Part shown: one piece after another, positions 39,162-41,930 of the stretch | Layout of the letters: each line of letters begins with the position of its first letter | Position numbering within the stretch: position 1 is the first letter of the stretch | Virus record (IMG/VR): IMGVR_UViG_3300028844_001239 | Location: 1-41,930 of that record | Direction: 5' to 3' (one strand) | Length of the DNA: 41,930 nucleotides | Source: a virus | Program-made: the position numbers and the translations under genes | Notes under the pieces: generated by a model | What the model was told of the DNA's origin: nothing | The model's input: only the letters and a program-made list of their open reading frames with translations | The model's database searches: none

Positions 39162-40379
39162 TTAGTTCAAAAGAGTTCCAGATGCATCGTAAACATCAAT
39201 ACGATAGTGTGAACCATGCTGCCCATCAAGTAAATCAGCGTCCATACCTTTACCTGCACCCCCAAAGTATGCATGTAGTTCACTTGAGTCTATACTAAAA
39301 GTTCTACTTGCTGCAATAGTACCCCCACCTGCTAAACCAGTACCTGCTGTTAATGTTACATTAGTATGGTTGATATGTTCGTTGCCCACGAAACCTGACA
39401 AGTTGTCATGAACAATCTGACCATCATTGGTTGATATAGCGCCAGTACTGTTATTGTAGCTAATACCTGTACTACCACTCACTGCAGTTCTTGTCAATTC
39501 TTGTGTATAGACAGGCTGTACAAATGAACCACCATCTGCAGTGTTGATTGTTAATGCACCTGCAGCAGAGTCAAATGATGTTGAACTAACACCTGCCACT
39601 GAAACTGTACCTATACTATCAACCAATCCTTGAGAGTTCACAGTTATTATTGGAACCAAAGAAGCAGATCCAAATGTTCCTGTGGTTCCAAGTGCAGATG
39701 CTCTAGAGACAAGTGTTCCTGATGTTGGTAATGTTACACCTGTTGTTCCTGTAGTTGTTAAAGTAACAGCATGCCCACCACTTGTGATCAGATTACCTGC
39801 TAGTGTCAGATCTCCTGTAAGGCTAATGGTCCTATTGGCATTATTAATATCAAGCGTAAGAGTTCTGTCTGCTGTTAGTGCAGGGCTTGCGTTATTAGAT
39901 ACGATAAGAGTTTCATAATCTGTGGTAGTAACATCTCTAAGACCAAAGGTAGTAATATCATTAATAGATAAAGGACCATTGATATCAGCGCCATTTATCG
40001 TAGGGCTAGTTAATGTCTTATTAGCAATGGTTTGTGTTGCTTGAGTACCCACAACATTGTCACCACTAACTGCAGCACTAAGTTGAGATAGAGTTGTTAC
40101 TAGAGTATTGTTACTTAAGTTAATAGTTTTGTTTGTAAGGGTTTGTACACCAGTTCTTGTAGCAATGTGATCACTGTCGATGGAAATAGTCGCAGCAAGT
40201 GCATGTGCAGGAGCGGTCACATCTAATCCTGCTGCACCTGTTAGCGTTTTAACATAGTTACCGCTAGTACCTGAATCTAGTAATATTGTTGTTGTGCCAA
40301 TAATAGACACGATCCCTGCAGAGTCTACAGGACTTTCACTAAATGAAGTGCCTAAAAAATCACTAAGTTTTTGTACCAT
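39162..40379 (-). CDS. Tail fibre-like virion protein, 405 aa
   Basis: The protein is rich in Thr/Ser/Gly/Asn with many short beta-prone repeats (QTLTNKTINLS, QTIANKTLTSPTIN, LTGDLTLAGNLITSGG, GTGLAGGGTIAASRTF) and ends DADLLDGQHGSHYRIDVYDA. This is typical of phage fibre or appendage shafts, and the LLDGQHGSxYR element recurs in marine phage fibres. The receptor-binding part, if any, is not evident. It lies just before the neck genes, with the late promoter for gp13 at its end. Confidence 0.75.
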   Translation of the reverse strand: MVQKLSDFLGTSFSESPVDSAGIVSIIGTTTILLDSGTSGNYVKTLTGAAGLDVTAPAHALAATISIDSDHIATRTGVQTLTNKTINLSNNTLVTTLSQLSAAVSGDNVVGTQATQTIANKTLTSPTINGADINGPLSINDITTFGLRDVTTTDYETLIVSNNASPALTADRTLTLDINNANRTISLTGDLTLAGNLITSGGHAVTLTTTGTTGVTLPTSGTLVSRASALGTTGTFGSASLVPIITVNSQGLVDSIGTVSVAGVSSTSFDSAAGALTINTADGGSFVQPVYTQELTRTAVSGSTGISYNNSTGAISTNDGQIVHDNLSGFVGNEHINHTNVTLTAGTGLAGGGTIAASRTFSIDSSELHAYFGGAGKGMDADLLDGQHGSHYRIDVYDASGTLLN

Positions 40380-40397
40380 CTTTACACTTTCTTATGG

Positions 40398-41930
40398 TTA
40401 TGCTTGGGCTTCGCCCCATCTTAACTGAATAGTTCCTTTCACATCACCTGATTTAACGAAAGCATTGATAGCCAAAACATCTGGACCATCTGGATATTTA
40501 TAGTCACCGCCCAAAGGTGCGCCTGATAGTTCTTTCAAACCGCCTAGTTCTAGAATGGTTGTAAGAGCATCCGCTCTAGATGCATTACATACAAAGGCGA
40601 AGATTCTTTCGCCAGGTAATGCGTAAGTTCCTGATGACCAAGTAATATCATCTTTCTCTGCAACTTGAGCAAATGATGGTTGTCCACCATCGTTCACAGC
40701 ATTCAATGATTTCCAACTAGCATCAGAGAAATTTCTTGGGTTAATGATACCCTGAACAACCACCTCACCTGATGAAGACGAACCACGTGACAATCCAACT
40801 GCACACTGCTGTAGAAGAAGCTGTGATCTATTGAGAAGTTCTTTTGCACCTAATCGACCAACAGAAGAGTTAGACACTGAAGGAGCTAGTCTCAAACAGA
40901 ATGATGTGATTGGAGTTGTACCAATCTTATCACCACTTGTATTGTGTGAGTTTGAGTAGTTAAAGATATAACCTCTATCGAAGTCAAACCCGCCATCCAT
41001 CACTAGGGCAGAACCCCAATGTGATAGTGTTGGGGAACAAGTGTTGGAAATCTCAATAATACCTGTGTTACTACTATGTCCTACCGCCCCACCTGCAGTA
41101 AGGTTATTTGTAGTACCTTGAAGATATTGTGATAGAGTAGCTGATCTTGTGCAACCTGTAAAGTTACCTGCACCATCTGTAACGCTTCTACCTGTATATG
41201 TAATGATTTCATTGTCAATCATTAATGTACCAGTGTCATCAAACTCTTGTAAGTTTGCCCCGGGAATACTTGTAGCATTACTATCAATAGTATTGGTGAG
41301 GAAAGTAATAGGCGAATCATTCTCAATAGAATATCTAACAGGAAGGTTACCAGATCTCATGTAAGCTTCGTTATTGACGTTGTTGTTCTTCATTCTGTGG
41401 ATGTATAACCATCTACCATCATCACCCCTAACCATGAAGTGAATGAATCCTGCACCATACCATGAATATTCAATACCAATCATTTGCATCTTACCGAAAT
41501 CCCAATGGTATCCTGAACCACCACTGCCATCAGCTTTATCCATATTCCACTTAGATTGTGGTATTCTAGTTTCAGTAATTTTCTGGGATCTTACTCCTCC
41601 TTGAGTTATTCCTCTATAATCAGGGGTAATAAACATAGAGGTGTTACTAACAACCTGTGTAACAAAGTGTGTCATACCTCTAATGGTAATACGTGAACCT
41701 GCACGAACTTGCTCACTAAATCTAGTGTTAGCACCAGTTATTGAGTTACTGTTTTGGGTAACAGTCATAGTTCCTGAAATGTTGTCTGTAGATGATCTCT
41801 TAACACAGAACATTTGATTACCATCATATTCAAAGAAGATGCCGTTTTGATCGTCAAACATACCTGCACGAACAGCAGCGCCTACCCAACCTTTTACATA
41901 CACTTTACACACTTCGTTTAGTACTGCTGT
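40398..41930 (-). CDS. Virion structural protein, partial (N-terminus beyond window)
   Basis: The frame is open to the right edge, with six codons (TAVLNE) preceding the first possible GTG start at 41912, so the true start is outside. The visible 510 residues read VYVKGWVGAAVRAGMFDDQN, GIFFEYDGNQMFCVKRSSTD, KWNMDKADGSGGSGYHWDFG and KMQMIGIEYSWYGAGFIHFM, a pattern of a large conserved structural protein of marine T4-like phages, possibly baseplate or fibre associated. It ends VKGTIQLRWGEAQA. Exact function is unknown. Confidence 0.75.
   Translation of the reverse strand, partial: TAVLNEVCKVYVKGWVGAAVRAGMFDDQNGIFFEYDGNQMFCVKRSSTDNISGTMTVTQNSNSITGANTRFSEQVRAGSRITIRGMTHFVTQVVSNTSMFITPDYRGITQGGVRSQKITETRIPQSKWNMDKADGSGGSGYHWDFGKMQMIGIEYSWYGAGFIHFMVRGDDGRWLYIHRMKNNNVNNEAYMRSGNLPVRYSIENDSPITFLTNTIDSNATSIPGANLQEFDDTGTLMIDNEIITYTGRSVTDGAGNFTGCTRSATLSQYLQGTTNNLTAGGAVGHSSNTGIIEISNTCSPTLSHWGSALVMDGGFDFDRGYIFNYSNSHNTSGDKIGTTPITSFCLRLAPSVSNSSVGRLGAKELLNRSQLLLQQCAVGLSRGSSSSGEVVVQGIINPRNFSDASWKSLNAVNDGGQPSFAQVAEKDDITWSSGTYALPGERIFAFVCNASRADALTTILELGGLKELSGAPLGGDYKYPDGPDVLAINAFVKSGDVKGTIQLRWGEAQA

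Noticed and set aside
1-41930. tRNA genes, CRISPR arrays, insertion sequences, integrase or attachment sites
   Set aside because: I found no T-loop-like GGTTCGAATCC with matching arms, no spaced direct repeats and no transposase or integrase motifs.

Overview
This window is about 42 kb of an A+T-rich, tightly packed, T4-like myovirus genome (tail sheath, T4-type replisome, T4-type late sigma factor), most probably a marine phage. All genes but one lie on the minus strand, so transcription runs from high to low coordinates. Neighbouring genes often overlap by ATGA or TAATG. Gene content resembles the marine cyanophage/pelagiphage branch of T4-like phages: a short gp62, Hsp20, a gp67-type core protein, a halogenase, a TAGT-type glycosyltransferase and 2OG oxygenases. 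Host-derived genes with an alphaproteobacterial look (ATP synthase subunit c, a cytochrome oxidase subunit IV-like protein, DUF1127) suggest an alphaproteobacterial host such as SAR11 or a relative. The host assignment is inference.

Layout in order of transcription (right to left). 41.9-27.3 kb is the virion module: two tail or fibre structural proteins, gp13, gp14, a small conserved protein, gp15, gp16, gp17, gp18, gp19, gp20, gp67, a gp68-position protein, gp21, gp22 and gp23. T4-type late promoters (TATAAATA) precede several of these genes. The major capsid gene is broken by a frame disruption near 27,980. One small, very acidic gene (26,972-27,211) stands alone on the plus strand with its own sigma70-like promoter and a shared bidirectional terminator.

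26.9-17.9 kb carries a tail-tube-like protein, UvsY, a PD-(D/E)XK nuclease, UvsW, a small conserved protein, gp55, gp47, gp46, gp45, a small conserved protein and gp44. The clamp-loader genes 44 and 62, adjacent in T4, are separated here by a metabolic island (17.9-13.1 kb): a 2OG-Fe(II) oxygenase, a flavin-dependent halogenase, a minimal AMP-forming adenylation enzyme, an unknown protein, an acyl desaturase and a glutaredoxin. The island looks like a miniature biosynthetic pathway for a halogenated or hydroxylated acyl or amino-acid product. gp62, RegA and a JmjC/cupin-like protein follow.

11.8-8.9 kb is a string of small genes headed by a promoter with both sigma70-like and late elements: Hsp20, DUF1127, an unknown protein, an F0 ATP synthase subunit c (AtpE) homologue, then several single-span membrane proteins including a cytochrome c oxidase subunit IV-like one. 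8.9-0 kb holds a radical SAM gene (5' end frameshifted at an A6 run), family B DNA polymerase gp43, a primase-like protein, a small protein with an early stop, a methyltransferase-like protein, a TAGT-type glycosyltransferase, KdsA, KdsB, a cupin, a TagD-like cytidylyltransferase and a partial nucleotide-sugar dehydrogenase. Together these suggest nucleotide-sugar (CMP-KDO) synthesis for envelope or DNA decoration.

No stretch over 300 bases lacks a gene. I saw no tRNA, CRISPR array, integrase or insertion sequence.
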